Numbered from the stretch's first letter, positions 1-6,440 are shown. The stretch is 12,028 nucleotides of DNA from Terriglobia bacterium (GCA_022866195.1 JALHUF010000218.1:1-12028), one strand, 5' to 3'. Made by a program: numbers and translations. Notes: generated by a model from the letters alone, not told the origin.

Positions 1-129
1 CACCAGTCCCGCCACCACCGAAGGGAGTCCGAAAATGCCACTGCCGATGATGGAGTTCAGCACCAGCGCGGTCAGACTCCAGCGCCCGATGGCCCGCACC
101 AGCCCGGATGGTTTTTCGTCACTCGTCAA
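1..129 (-). CDS. Amino acid permease, APC superfamily (N-terminal fragment)
   Basis: This is the first 43 codons of a minus-strand gene that runs off the left edge of the window. The translation begins LTSDEKPSGLVRAIGRW and continues into a hydrophobic segment carrying IIGSGIFGLP at residues 27-36. That motif is the glycine-rich break in the first membrane helix of APC-superfamily amino acid transporters, where it helps bind the substrate amino and carboxyl groups. A proton- or sodium-coupled inner-membrane amino acid permease is therefore likely, but the substrate cannot be told from this fragment. The TTG at 129 is chosen as start because it gives a short polar N-terminus of usual length. 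No clear Shine-Dalgarno sequence precedes it, and a GTG 10 codons further in is an alternative. The gene is divergent from the S58 aminopeptidase gene, which would fit peptide breakdown followed by amino acid uptake. Confidence 0.75.
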   Translation of the reverse strand, partial: MTSDEKPSGLVRAIGRWSLTALVLNSIIGSGIFGLPSVVAGLV

Positions 130-334
130 GTGAGTGTATCCGCGGCGCCCTCTCGGGCAGCACCAGCTTCCGACGCGGCCTCGCGTCGCGGCCAACGAGA
201 ATAGACGCAGGGCCGCCGGGTTTCAACCGCCGAGTTGCGTCTGTCCTTGTGCCAGCCGACGACGACCGCTAATATCAGCGCTTCGAGGAACCCTGCTTGC
301 TTCCGGGCCACCACTTCCCTGCGGAGACGAACTC

Positions 335-1528
335 ATGAAGAGAAGACCCTGTGCTCTTGCTGTCACCACGTTGTTTCTGATGATCGAGGTATCCCTGGGC
401 GCGTTGGCTCAGGGCAAGCCCCGGGCGCGCGATCTCGGAATTCCCTTTGACGGCACGCCCGGGCCGCTGAATGCCATCACGGACGTCAAGGGTGTCGAGG
501 TCGGTCAGGTCACGCTGATCACTGGGAGCGGCAAACTGGAGGTGGGAAAAGGTCCCGTGCGCACAGGCGTCACGGCCATCTTGCCGCGGGGCCGAGAATC
601 GAGCGACCCGGTCTTTGCCGGCTGGTTCTCGCTGAATGGCAACGGCGAGATGACTGGGACAACCTGGGTGGAAGAGTCAGGCTTCCTGGAAGGCCCGGTG
701 ATGATTACCAACACGCACAGCGTGGGAGTGGTGCGTGACGCGGTGATTGCTTGGCGCGTGAAGCGCGGGGGGCCGGACGAGTCGGGCTACTGGTGGTCGC
801 TGCCCGTGGTGGCGGAAACCTACGACGGCTTCCTGAACGATGTGAACGGCTTCCACGTCAAGCCTGAGCACGCCTTTCAGGCCCTCGACAATGCCCGGTC
901 GGGTCCCGTGGCCGAAGGCAACGTCGGCGGCGGAACGGGAATGGTTTGCTACGAATTCAAAGGCGGCATCGGGACAGCCTCGCGCAAGCTGGATGAGAGA
1001 TCGGGTGGCTACACAGTGGGAGTGCTGGTGCAGTGCAACTGCGGCGGGCGCGAGCAACTGCGCATCGCGGGCGTGCCTGTGGGTCGCGAGATTTCCGGGA
1101 GCAAGGTCTGGAGTGGTGCGGCCTCCTCCAATCAGGCCGACACGGGCTCCATCATCATCACTGTCGCCACGGACGCCCCGCTGCTTCCCCACCAGCTGAA
1201 GCGCCTGGCGCGCCGCGCGTCGCTGGGGCTGGCGCGCACCGGCAGCACCTCCGGCAATGGTTCGGGCGACATCTTCATCGCCTTCTCAACTGCGAACGCG
1301 CGTGCGGCAAAGCCTTCGGGTATCCCCCAGCTTAATATGCTGCCCAACGATCGAATGGATGCGCTCTTCGCAGCCACCGTCGAGGCCACCGAGGAAGCCA
1401 TCGTTAACGCCTTGGTCGCGGCCGAAACCATGACCGGCGCCGACAACCATAAGGCAGTCGCCATCCCGCACGACCGGCTCAAGGAAGTCTTGCGGAAGTA
1501 CAATCGTCTGTCGGAATCGCGGGATTGA
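335..1528 (+). CDS. Exported S58 family aminopeptidase (DmpA/BapA-like)
   Basis: The 397-residue protein matches the DmpA/BapA type (MEROPS S58): L-aminopeptidase/D-esterase and beta-peptidyl aminopeptidase. These are Ntn-hydrolase-like enzymes that cut themselves into two chains and remove N-terminal residues from peptides or amides. Residues 1-25 form a Sec signal peptide (basic MKRR, hydrophobic core, ending LGALAQ), so it should act in the periplasm or outside the cell. Family landmarks are ARDLGIPFDGTPG near 31-43, SLNGNG at 99-104, TNTHSVG at 125-131, GNVGGGTGM in the middle, and NGSGDIFIAFS near 308-318. By family knowledge self-cleavage would fall between Gly309 and Ser310, making Ser310 the N-terminal nucleophile of the small chain. 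The ATG at 335 is preferred over an in-frame extension back to 134, because it starts the signal peptide directly and GGAGACGAACTC precedes it. Substrate preference cannot be read from the sequence. Confidence 0.9.
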   Translation: MKRRPCALAVTTLFLMIEVSLGALAQGKPRARDLGIPFDGTPGPLNAITDVKGVEVGQVTLITGSGKLEVGKGPVRTGVTAILPRGRESSDPVFAGWFSLNGNGEMTGTTWVEESGFLEGPVMITNTHSVGVVRDAVIAWRVKRGGPDESGYWWSLPVVAETYDGFLNDVNGFHVKPEHAFQALDNARSGPVAEGNVGGGTGMVCYEFKGGIGTASRKLDERSGGYTVGVLVQCNCGGREQLRIAGVPVGREISGSKVWSGAASSNQADTGSIIITVATDAPLLPHQLKRLARRASLGLARTGSTSGNGSGDIFIAFSTANARAAKPSGIPQLNMLPNDRMDALFAATVEATEEAIVNALVAAETMTGADNHKAVAIPHDRLKEVLRKYNRLSESRD

Positions 1529-1594
1529 TTCAGCGGCGTGCTGTGGGCGACAAACTCGTGTTACACTTAGGGCGCGTTTGCCCTGTTGGCGAAG

Positions 1595-2014
1595 ATGGCG
1601 ACGAGAGCAGAGTTGAAGAAGCTGGCCTACTTGCGGCTGAAGGAAGCCGACGCGCTCTATCGGGCTGAGTTGTACGACGGAGTTGCATACCTGTGCGGCT
1701 ACTGCATCGAGTTCGCCCTGAAAGCCCGAATATGCAAAGTACTCGGAGTTTCTGAGTATCCGGATGCCGGCAGACTGCGCCAAGCCTATGCAGTTCACGA
1801 CTTGAGCCAGTTGCTGCTGTTGGCGGGTCTTCAACCCAAAGTCGGACCCGCAAACGCTGAGCTCTTCAAGAATTGGTCAATCGCTGCCGAATGGAGGCCG
1901 GAACGCAGGTACGATCCTCCAGGAACCTTTACCCGACAAATGGCTCATGATCTCCTGGAGGCTATTAGATCCCGCCGGAATGGAGTGCTCACGTGGCTGG
2001 TGAAACGCTGGTAG
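1595..2014 (+). CDS. HEPN-domain protein, first gene of an overlapping pair
   Basis: The 139-residue, all-helical protein resembles the HEPN superfamily (higher eukaryote and prokaryote nucleotide-binding domain). Its members include ribonuclease toxins and nucleic-acid-binding partners of nucleotidyltransferase antitoxins. Typical features are the helix around 28-48 (DGVAYLCGYCIEFALKARI), HDLSQLL at 68-74, and a C-terminal ERRYDPPG...WLVKRW stretch. R62 and H68 are spaced R-x5-H, within the R-x4-6-H spacing of catalytic HEPN RNases, but this may be fortuitous because HDL is also common in non-catalytic members. The start is uncertain: the ATG at 1595 is preferred, with an in-frame TTG at 1586 possible, and neither has a strong Shine-Dalgarno. 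Its last 22 bases overlap the next gene, so the two are very likely translated together. The HEPN assignment is by recognition; activity is unproven. Confidence 0.75.
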   Translation: MATRAELKKLAYLRLKEADALYRAELYDGVAYLCGYCIEFALKARICKVLGVSEYPDAGRLRQAYAVHDLSQLLLLAGLQPKVGPANAELFKNWSIAAEWRPERRYDPPGTFTRQMAHDLLEAIRSRRNGVLTWLVKRW

Positions 2015-2397
2015 AGGAAATTAGAAGGGTCGTCAGCCGACTGCAAAAGCAGGGCCAAATGGCGCTGGCAATGTTGTTGGCTACTTCCTCAGAGCCCGGC
2101 GCACCGTGGAATTTCCGCGTAAGCGCAGAATGGATGGACAACAGAACCACGAAAGAAGTCGTTGACCTTCTCACGAAGCTCATACGAGAAGAAGTGGCTC
2201 GCAAGAACTGGTCTTCAATTCTTAGAGCCACCGTTCTCAGGACTGGTGACCCCTTCGTACAGGCTATCAATCGAGGCTTCTCGGTCGAGAAGGGTTCCCT
2301 CTCAATTCAGGAGTGCAACATTTTCGGAATCGAAGTCCCTCGCGGCATCATTCTTGAATCTCGGCAGCCGAAGTCGCTGTCACTCGCATCTCACTAG
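1993..2397 (+). CDS. Unrecognised small protein partnered with the HEPN gene
   Basis: A 134-residue protein that I do not recognise. It starts at a GTG inside the end of the HEPN gene. GGAG at 1982-1985 lies 7 bases upstream, which supports this start and translational coupling. The N-terminal 30 residues look helical and amphipathic (LVEEIRRVVSRLQKQGQMA). A middle part (about 38-70) has WNFRVSAEWMDN followed by another helix. Beyond residue 75 the pattern is strand-rich (SILRATVLRTGDPFVQAI, CNIFGIEVPRGIILES). No signal peptide or membrane segment is seen. The classical partner of a HEPN gene is an MNT-type nucleotidyltransferase, but no GSx10DxD-like signature is present, so it is not an ordinary one. 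Overlap with a HEPN gene suggests a partner, antitoxin or regulatory subunit; this is inference only. That it is coding is supported by codon-like composition and the start site. Confidence 0.7.
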   Translation: MAGETLVEEIRRVVSRLQKQGQMALAMLLATSSEPGAPWNFRVSAEWMDNRTTKEVVDLLTKLIREEVARKNWSSILRATVLRTGDPFVQAINRGFSVEKGSLSIQECNIFGIEVPRGIILESRQPKSLSLASH

Positions 2398-2494
2398 CCG
2401 CCCACTTAGCGGTTTGAGTCCGAACCCTGAGTCCAGCGAGGCCATCACAGGATTGGAGTCTGGACATTCTCGTGCTCTGAGAATATCCTGCCGA

Positions 2495-2520
2495 TGCCCC
2501 ACCGCATGTGGCATGGGGCA
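2495..2520. other. Hairpin ahead of the aminotransferase gene
   Basis: TGCCCCA at 2495-2501 and TGGGGCA at 2514-2520 are perfectly complementary across a 12-base loop. The hairpin sits 98 bases after the HEPN partner gene and 25 bases before the aminotransferase start. There is no T-run after it. It could end the upstream transcript or be a leader structure; the sequence does not decide. Confidence 0.3.
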
Positions 2521-2545
2521 GGAAGATGAAGACAAAAGGTCACAA

Positions 2546-3739
2546 ATGACGATTCCGGTTGGAGAGAAGAAACTGCGGCTGGCGGAGCGAATGTCGCGCC
2601 TCGGCACCGAGAGCGCTTTCGAAGTTCTGGTACGCGCGCGGGAACTAGAGGCGCGCGGCAAACAGATCATCCACTTGGAGATTGGTGAGCCGGACTTCCC
2701 TACCGCGCCACACATCATCGAGGCGGCAGCGCGTGCCCTGCGCGATGGCTGGACGCATTACGGCCCGCCGGCCGGGCTCCCCCAGCTCCGCGAGGCGATA
2801 GCGGAGGATGCCGGACGTCGCCGCGGCCTCCGCATCGATCCCGCCGAAGTGGTCGTCACGCCGGGCGGCAAGCCCATCATGTTTTTCACCATTCTGGCGC
2901 TCGTCAATCGCGACGACGAAGTGCTTTACCCCAATCCGGGGTTCCCGATCTACGAGTCCATGATCAACTTCGTCGGAGGGCGGCTCGTTCCCTACGCCTT
3001 GCCCGAGGAACGCGAGTTCGACGTGGATGTCGGCGAGATCATCGACAAGCTCACCGACCGCACCCGCCTGATTATCCTGAATTCTCCACAGAACCCCACC
3101 GGTGGCGTGCTCAGCCCCGCCTCGGTTGCCAGCCTCGCGCAAGCGCTTGCCGGGCGTGACGTTTTCGTGCTTTCCGACGAGATCTACAACCGCTTGATCT
3201 ATGAAGGCGAGCACGCCAGCATCACCCAGTTCCCGGGCATGAAGGAGCGGACCATCATCCTCGACGGTTTCTCCAAGACCTACGCCATGACGGGCTGGCG
3301 CCTAGGCTACGGCATAATGCGCCCGGACCTCGCCGGACAGGTAGCGCGGCTGATGACCAATTCCAATTCCTGCACCGCAGCCTTCACACAGATCGCCGGC
3401 ATCGAGGCCTTGCGCGGCGACCAGACTTGCGTAGACCAGATCCGGGAGGAATTTCGCCGACGCCGCGGCGTGATTGTGGAGGGTCTGAACCGCATTCCTG
3501 GCTTCCGCTGCCCCATGCCCCACGGCGCTTTCTACGTGTTTCCCAACATTTCCGCCACGGGGCGCGACTCGCGCGTTCTGGCAGATGCGCTCCTCAACGA
3601 AGCCGGCGTGGCGGGTCTCTCCGGCACCGCCTTCGGCTCTTGGGGCGAAGGGTACTTGCGCTTCTCCTTCGCCAACTCGGTGGAGAACATTCAGAAAGCG
3701 CTGGAGCAGGTCGAAAACTGGCTCACGAAGAATCCGTAG
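2546..3739 (+). CDS. PLP-dependent class I/II aminotransferase
   Basis: The 397-residue enzyme has the full fold-type I aminotransferase pattern (AspC-like). It transfers an amino group between an amino acid and a 2-oxo acid in the cytoplasm. Visible landmarks are LEIGEPDFPTAP at 44-55, HYGPPAGLPQLREA at 71-84, the PLP phosphate-contact segment TPGGKP at 105-110, and NSPQNPTGG at 179-187 with Asn183. Asp211 and Tyr214 lie in SDEIYNRLIYEGEH. The Schiff-base lysine is Lys244 in DGFSKTYAMTGWRLGY, and the substrate carboxylate-binding arginine should be Arg372 in YLRFSFAN. The ATG at 2546 is chosen because AAAGG lies at a proper distance and the length then matches the family. The reading frame stays open upstream to 2162, but that part overlaps the previous gene and looks non-coding. 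Substrate specificity (aspartate, alanine, tyrosine or other) cannot be assigned safely. Confidence 0.92.
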   Translation: MTIPVGEKKLRLAERMSRLGTESAFEVLVRARELEARGKQIIHLEIGEPDFPTAPHIIEAAARALRDGWTHYGPPAGLPQLREAIAEDAGRRRGLRIDPAEVVVTPGGKPIMFFTILALVNRDDEVLYPNPGFPIYESMINFVGGRLVPYALPEEREFDVDVGEIIDKLTDRTRLIILNSPQNPTGGVLSPASVASLAQALAGRDVFVLSDEIYNRLIYEGEHASITQFPGMKERTIILDGFSKTYAMTGWRLGYGIMRPDLAGQVARLMTNSNSCTAAFTQIAGIEALRGDQTCVDQIREEFRRRRGVIVEGLNRIPGFRCPMPHGAFYVFPNISATGRDSRVLADALLNEAGVAGLSGTAFGSWGEGYLRFSFANSVENIQKALEQVENWLTKNP

Positions 3740-3790
3740 GGGAGCCCGTCAGCTGACGGGCTCCCGCGGGAGGGCCATCAAGGCCCTCCC
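3740..3790. repeat. Two tandem perfect hairpins after the aminotransferase gene
   Basis: Immediately after the stop codon, 3740-3765 is a perfect 26-base palindrome (arms GGGAGCCCGTCAG and CTGACGGGCTCCC). Two bases later, 3768-3790 forms a second hairpin (GGGAGGGCC, loop ATCAA, GGCCCTCCC). No T-tract follows, so this is not a canonical intrinsic terminator. It looks like a REP-type element that could stabilise the 3' end or act in both directions. Its sequence differs from the 80-base repeat that begins shortly after it. Confidence 0.7.
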
Positions 3791-3809
3791 CTACTCGGAG
3801 ACACCCCAG

Positions 3810-3887
3810 CGTTGGATCACGCAGACCTGAGAGGGTCGGCGGTCCCAACCCGAAGCGTTCCTCGCAGACCTGAGAAGGTCTGCGCCA
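3810..3887 (+). repeat. Double-hairpin dispersed repeat, copy 1 (left arm degraded)
   Basis: The right half (from AACCCGAAGCGTTCCTCGCA to GTCTGCGCCA) is almost identical to the copies at 4831 and 5633. It contains the hairpin GCAGACCT-GAGA-AGGTCTGC (about 3864-3883). In the left half the first hairpin has decayed (GCAGACCTGAGAGGGTCGGC in place of GCAGACCCTTCGGGTCTGC). It lies between the aminotransferase and M28 peptidase genes, 29 bases before the peptidase start. Confidence 0.8.
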
Positions 3888-3916
3888 GCCGCCGGTGTGA
3901 ACAAGGGGATATTCCC

Positions 3917-4786
3917 GTGAATGCCGCCAGGGCCGGCTGCAAAAAGCCTTACCTCGCTGCGGCGACATCGACAATCATTGCGGTGTTCGCACTTCTGCCC
4001 GGCAACTTGGCTCATGGGCAGATAGTCGAGGTCAGTTACGCTCTTGCACCCCGCGCACAAGTAGAGGTGCGTCTTCGCCAAGTGACTATGAACAATGTGA
4101 AGCGCCAGGCCATCCTCCGGCAACTATTCGAACAGGCTGGCTGCACTGGCGACGCGCTTGCGGACCAAAGCTTCAAGAAAAAACGACCCGCTAATGTGAT
4201 TTGTACTCTGTCAGGCGCCACGGACTCGACGATTGTGGTCGGAGCGCATTTCGATCACTCCACGGAATATGGTGAGGGAGCCGTCGATGACTGGTCTGGC
4301 GCGTCTCTGCTGCCCAGTTTGTTTCAAAGCCTTCAGGGACGGCCCCGCCGTCACACTTTTGTTTTTGTGGGCTTCGGGAGCGAGGAGAAAGGCCTTGTGG
4401 GTTCAAGGTTCTTTGTGGGCCAACTGTCGGAAGAGAAGCTCTCGAAAACTAAGGCGATGGTCAATCTCGAATGCTTGGGTATGGGACCGACGAAGGTATG
4501 GGCCAGTCACGCGGACAAGACGCTTCTTGGGAACCTCGCCCGAGTGGCGAAAGCTCTTAATCTATCGCTCGCTGCAGTCAACGTGGAAAAGGTAGGGACC
4601 GATGACTCAGACTCATTTGCCAAGAGGGGAATCCCGACACTGAGTGTGCATTCAATCACGCAGGAGACGTGGCACATTCTTCACAGCACTTCAGACAGCC
4701 TCAGGGTGATCAAATTCGATGACTACTACAGCAGTTACCACCTCATTGCAGCGTATCTGGCATACATAGACACCATTCTCCCGTAG
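3917..4786 (+). CDS. Exported M28-family zinc aminopeptidase
   Basis: A 289-residue protein with an N-terminal signal sequence (basic region to residue 10, hydrophobic core 12-33, ending LAHGQ) and an M28 peptidase domain. M28 enzymes are co-catalytic two-zinc aminopeptidases, here probably periplasmic or secreted. By comparison with the family, the metal ligands should be His111 (in GAHFDH), an Asp of VDDWSGA (124/125), Glu157 next to the catalytic base Glu156 (GSEEKGLVGS), residue 185 (VNLECLG) and His256 (LHSTSD). Residue 185 is Glu where most M28 members have Asp. The GTG at 3917 is chosen because AAGGGGA lies 7 bases upstream and the signal peptide then begins at once. The open frame back to 3812 would translate the intergenic repeat and is rejected. 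Glutaminyl cyclase-like members of the same fold are an alternative activity. Confidence 0.85.
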   Translation: MNAARAGCKKPYLAAATSTIIAVFALLPGNLAHGQIVEVSYALAPRAQVEVRLRQVTMNNVKRQAILRQLFEQAGCTGDALADQSFKKKRPANVICTLSGATDSTIVVGAHFDHSTEYGEGAVDDWSGASLLPSLFQSLQGRPRRHTFVFVGFGSEEKGLVGSRFFVGQLSEEKLSKTKAMVNLECLGMGPTKVWASHADKTLLGNLARVAKALNLSLAAVNVEKVGTDDSDSFAKRGIPTLSVHSITQETWHILHSTSDSLRVIKFDDYYSSYHLIAAYLAYIDTILP

Positions 4787-4830
4787 TTGAACGGCTGACG
4801 GGCATCGCAAGCCCGCAAACGGTTTCTGCC

Positions 4831-4910
4831 TTTCGTGGATGGCGCAGACCCTTCGGGTCTGCGGTCCCCAACCCGAAGCGTTCCTCGCAGACCTGAGACG
4901 GTCTGCGCCA
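4831..4910 (+). repeat. Double-hairpin dispersed repeat, copy 2
   Basis: An intact copy. It has hairpin 1 (GCAGACCC-TTC-GGGTCTGC, 4844-4862), a spacer containing CCCCAACCCGAAGCGTTCCT, and hairpin 2 (GCAGACC...GGTCTGC). The outermost arms TGGCGCAGACC (4840-4850) and GGTCTGCGCCA (4900-4910) are also perfectly complementary, so it can fold as two short stems or one long cruciform. It matches copy 3 at 75 of 80 positions. It lies 44 bases after the M28 peptidase gene. Confidence 0.88.
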
Positions 4911-4960
4911 GCCTGCGCGTGTCCGTGGATCTCCGCGCGGCGATCGTCGGCTCACCGAAC

Positions 4961-4989
4961 TTGACAGGCCGCGGGTGTGGAAGTAGGTT
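4961..4989 (+). promoter_or_regulatory. Candidate promoter for the DUF4440-like gene
   Basis: TTGACA at 4961-4966 is a perfect -35 hexamer. At 17 bases spacing stands TAGGTT (4984-4989), a weak -10; TTATAC at 4988-4993 is a better -10 but sits at 21 bases. Either would give a leader of about 55 bases before the ATG at 5052. The downstream gene needs its own promoter because a repeat separates it from the peptidase gene. Confidence 0.35.
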
Positions 4990-5051
4990 ATACGGCAGGT
5001 TCCAAACCGCAGGTCATGGTTTTAGGAACAAAGAAAGGAGAAAATACCTGT

Positions 5052-5519
5052 ATGAAAGTATCAATTCTCGGACTGTGTTTATTAATAATGAGTGTGCAAT
5101 GGTGCTGGGCACAACAGAAAAATGTAAATGCTCCTGCTATGAGTAGCAAGAATTCGGAACAAGAAATCATTAATCTCTCCAAGGACAAGTGGCGCTGGAT
5201 GTCAGAGCGCAAAGTAGATTCCCTGGCCGCTCTCTTCCATGAAGAGGCTGTCTTTGTCCATATGGGGGGAACCATGTCCAAGAACCAGGAACTCGATGTC
5301 ATCAGAAGCGGAATGATTCACTACAAGAACGTGGAGATCCAGGAAACGTCGGTGCGGTTCATTGGCACGACCGCCATCCTTTTGAACAAAATTCGTCTGG
5401 TTGCCGTGGTTGGCGGCAATGAGGTCACCAATCCCTTCGTGGTTACAGAAGTGTATGTGCAGCAAAGCGGTACCTGGATGTTAGCCTCGCTCTCGTTCAC
5501 CAGGCTACTTACTCCATAG
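5052..5519 (+). CDS. Secreted NTF2-like / DUF4440-like protein
   Basis: A 155-residue protein with a signal peptide (MKVSILGLCLLIMSVQWCWA, cleavage likely before QQ). It is followed by a single alpha+beta-barrel domain of SnoaL/NTF2/DUF4440 type. The pattern is a helix with EQEIINLSKDKWRWM (36-50), KVDSLAALFHEEAVFVHMGG (54-73), then alternating strands ending GTWMLASLSFTRLL (140-153). Such domains bind small ligands or act as non-enzymatic modules, and no catalytic set can be named here. An AAAGGAG ribosome site lies upstream at rather long spacing (11 bases), and starting at 5052 places the signal peptide first. Codons are visibly more AT-rich than in neighbouring genes (for example TTTATTAATAATG near 5076). 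The gene sits between two near-identical repeat copies, which may indicate transfer. Confidence 0.75.
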   Translation: MKVSILGLCLLIMSVQWCWAQQKNVNAPAMSSKNSEQEIINLSKDKWRWMSERKVDSLAALFHEEAVFVHMGGTMSKNQELDVIRSGMIHYKNVEIQETSVRFIGTTAILLNKIRLVAVVGGNEVTNPFVVTEVYVQQSGTWMLASLSFTRLLTP

Positions 5520-5529
5520 CCAGGCTACT
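5500..5529. repeat. Short direct repeat at the 3' end of the DUF4440-like gene
   Basis: CCAGGCTACT occurs at 5500-5509 and again at 5520-5529, a 20-base period spanning the stop codon. It may be a small local duplication; no function is visible. Confidence 0.45.
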
Positions 5530-5632
5530 AGACGCCGCGAGCTGCTGACCGAGCTGGGGCGGACCGCTGCCGAGGCGGTGCAGGAACTCGTCCGCAGGAG
5601 CCTCGGTGAGGACACCGCCACTACAGCAAGCG
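5527..5632 (+). pseudogene. Possible transposase remnant
   Basis: One frame through this stretch reads TRRRELLTELGRTAAEAVQE followed by LVRRSLGEDTATTAS, a plausible helical protein fragment with no start codon. It is cut off by the third copy of the 80-base repeat. The pattern resembles the middle part of some IS91-like transposases as I remember them, but the fragment is too short to be sure. It may be non-coding. Confidence 0.25.
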
Positions 5633-5712
5633 TTCCGTGGATGGCGCAGACCCTGCGGGTCTGCGGTCCCCAACCAGAAGCGTTCCTCACAGACCTGAGA
5701 AGGTCTGCGCCA
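5633..5712 (+). repeat. Double-hairpin dispersed repeat, copy 3
   Basis: The same 80-base unit and orientation as at 4831, with 5 substitutions. Outer arms are TGGCGCAGACC (5642-5652) and GGTCTGCGCCA (5702-5712). The inner first hairpin carries TGC in place of TTC in its loop. The change ACAGACCT for GCAGACCT slightly weakens the second hairpin. Confidence 0.88.
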
Positions 5713-5715
5713 TCC

Positions 5716-5741
5716 TGCGTCTGATTCGCTCGTCAGACGCA
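5716..5741. other. 9-bp hairpin upstream of the lipoprotein gene
   Basis: TGCGTCTGA (5716-5724) and TCAGACGCA (5733-5741) are perfectly complementary with an 8-base loop, 28 bases before the ATG at 5770. It directly follows repeat copy 3. It could be a leader structure or an attenuating stem; there is no T-run. Confidence 0.4.
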
Positions 5742-5769
5742 TTCAACAACCCTAATTAAGGAGGCTGTC

Positions 5770-6273
5770 ATGAAAGCAAACATCTGCGTTGCAGCTCTGC
5801 TCCTTTTCATTCTTGGGTGCACTCCACAGCAAAGCGACCAATTGACCCAGCAGCAAAAGGACCAAATCAAGAGCGAAGTCAAGGCGGTAGGCGACAGCAT
5901 CATAGCAAAATTGGAGAGGCTGGATGCGGAGGGAAGTTTTCAGTTCTATTCCGATTCGCCTGACTGGGTGATGTTCAATGCTGATGGTTCACGATGGGAT
6001 TATCAAGTGACAAAGAAGGCTTGGCTTGATTTCCCCAATTCCGTAACCGCCTGGAAATGGACCACCACTCGCCAGGACTTCATATTCGTTACCAAGGACA
6101 TCGTCATCTGCGCCTGGGATGGCAAGGATGAGACCATCCTGAAGTCGGGAGACAAGATCGCATACGATCCGCACGCCTATACGATGGTCTTCAAGAAGAT
6201 CGCGGGTCAATGGAAAGTAATCTACCAGCACGATTCTGGCATTGCCGTGACACAGAAGGCTGGCAAGAAATAG
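5770..6273 (+). CDS. Putative lipoprotein with NTF2/DUF4440-like domain
   Basis: A 167-residue protein with a lipoprotein signal peptide: hydrophobic ICVAALLLFILG followed by Cys17. It should be lipid-anchored in the cell envelope. A Gln/Asp/Lys-rich helical segment (20-52) precedes a compact alpha+beta domain with FQFYSDSPDWVMFNADGSRW (57-76), a central WKWTTTRQDFIFVTKDIVIC (95-114) and the ending GQWKVIYQHDSG (146-157). That ending is the last strand hairpin typical of DUF4440/SnoaL-like proteins. The start is well supported by AAGGAGG at 5758-5764, 5 bases before the ATG. It resembles the secreted protein at 5052 in general architecture but not closely in sequence, so it is not a recent duplicate. 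Ligand and role are unknown. Confidence 0.78.
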   Translation: MKANICVAALLLFILGCTPQQSDQLTQQQKDQIKSEVKAVGDSIIAKLERLDAEGSFQFYSDSPDWVMFNADGSRWDYQVTKKAWLDFPNSVTAWKWTTTRQDFIFVTKDIVICAWDGKDETILKSGDKIAYDPHAYTMVFKKIAGQWKVIYQHDSGIAVTQKAGKK

Positions 6274-6369
6274 AGCCAGTTACTTCTCTATACATTTAAC
6301 TTGCTGACGAATACTGCTGGCAGTGTCCGTGAGGGCGCTCCTTTGTCGCAAACCAACGACCGCCTAACA

Positions 6370-6386
6370 AACGGCAAACCGCCGTT
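6370..6386. terminator. Weak hairpin between convergent genes
   Basis: AACGGC-AAACC-GCCGTT forms a 6-bp stem between the lipoprotein gene and the convergent transketolase gene. It might serve as a bidirectional terminator, but the stem is short and no good T-run follows on either strand. Confidence 0.3.
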
Positions 6387-6440
6387 AGAAGACTTCGGGC
6401 TACGCAAGGACGTTGATCACCTCTTAGAAGCCCTCGCGCG

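Noticed and set aside
134..334. N-terminal extension of the S58 peptidase frame
   Set aside because: It would bury the signal peptide and is Arg/Pro-rich with no ribosome site; the ATG at 335 is the sensible start.
2162..2545. N-terminal extension of the aminotransferase frame back to 2162
   Set aside because: It overlaps the HEPN partner gene in another frame, has low-complexity Ser/Arg-rich content unlike any aminotransferase, and a good ribosome site precedes the ATG at 2546.
3723..5742. Minus-strand open frames sharing the peptide GWRRPSQVCEERFGLG
   Set aside because: They are translations of the three palindromic repeat copies and overlap real genes or hairpins; no ribosome sites or other coding signs.
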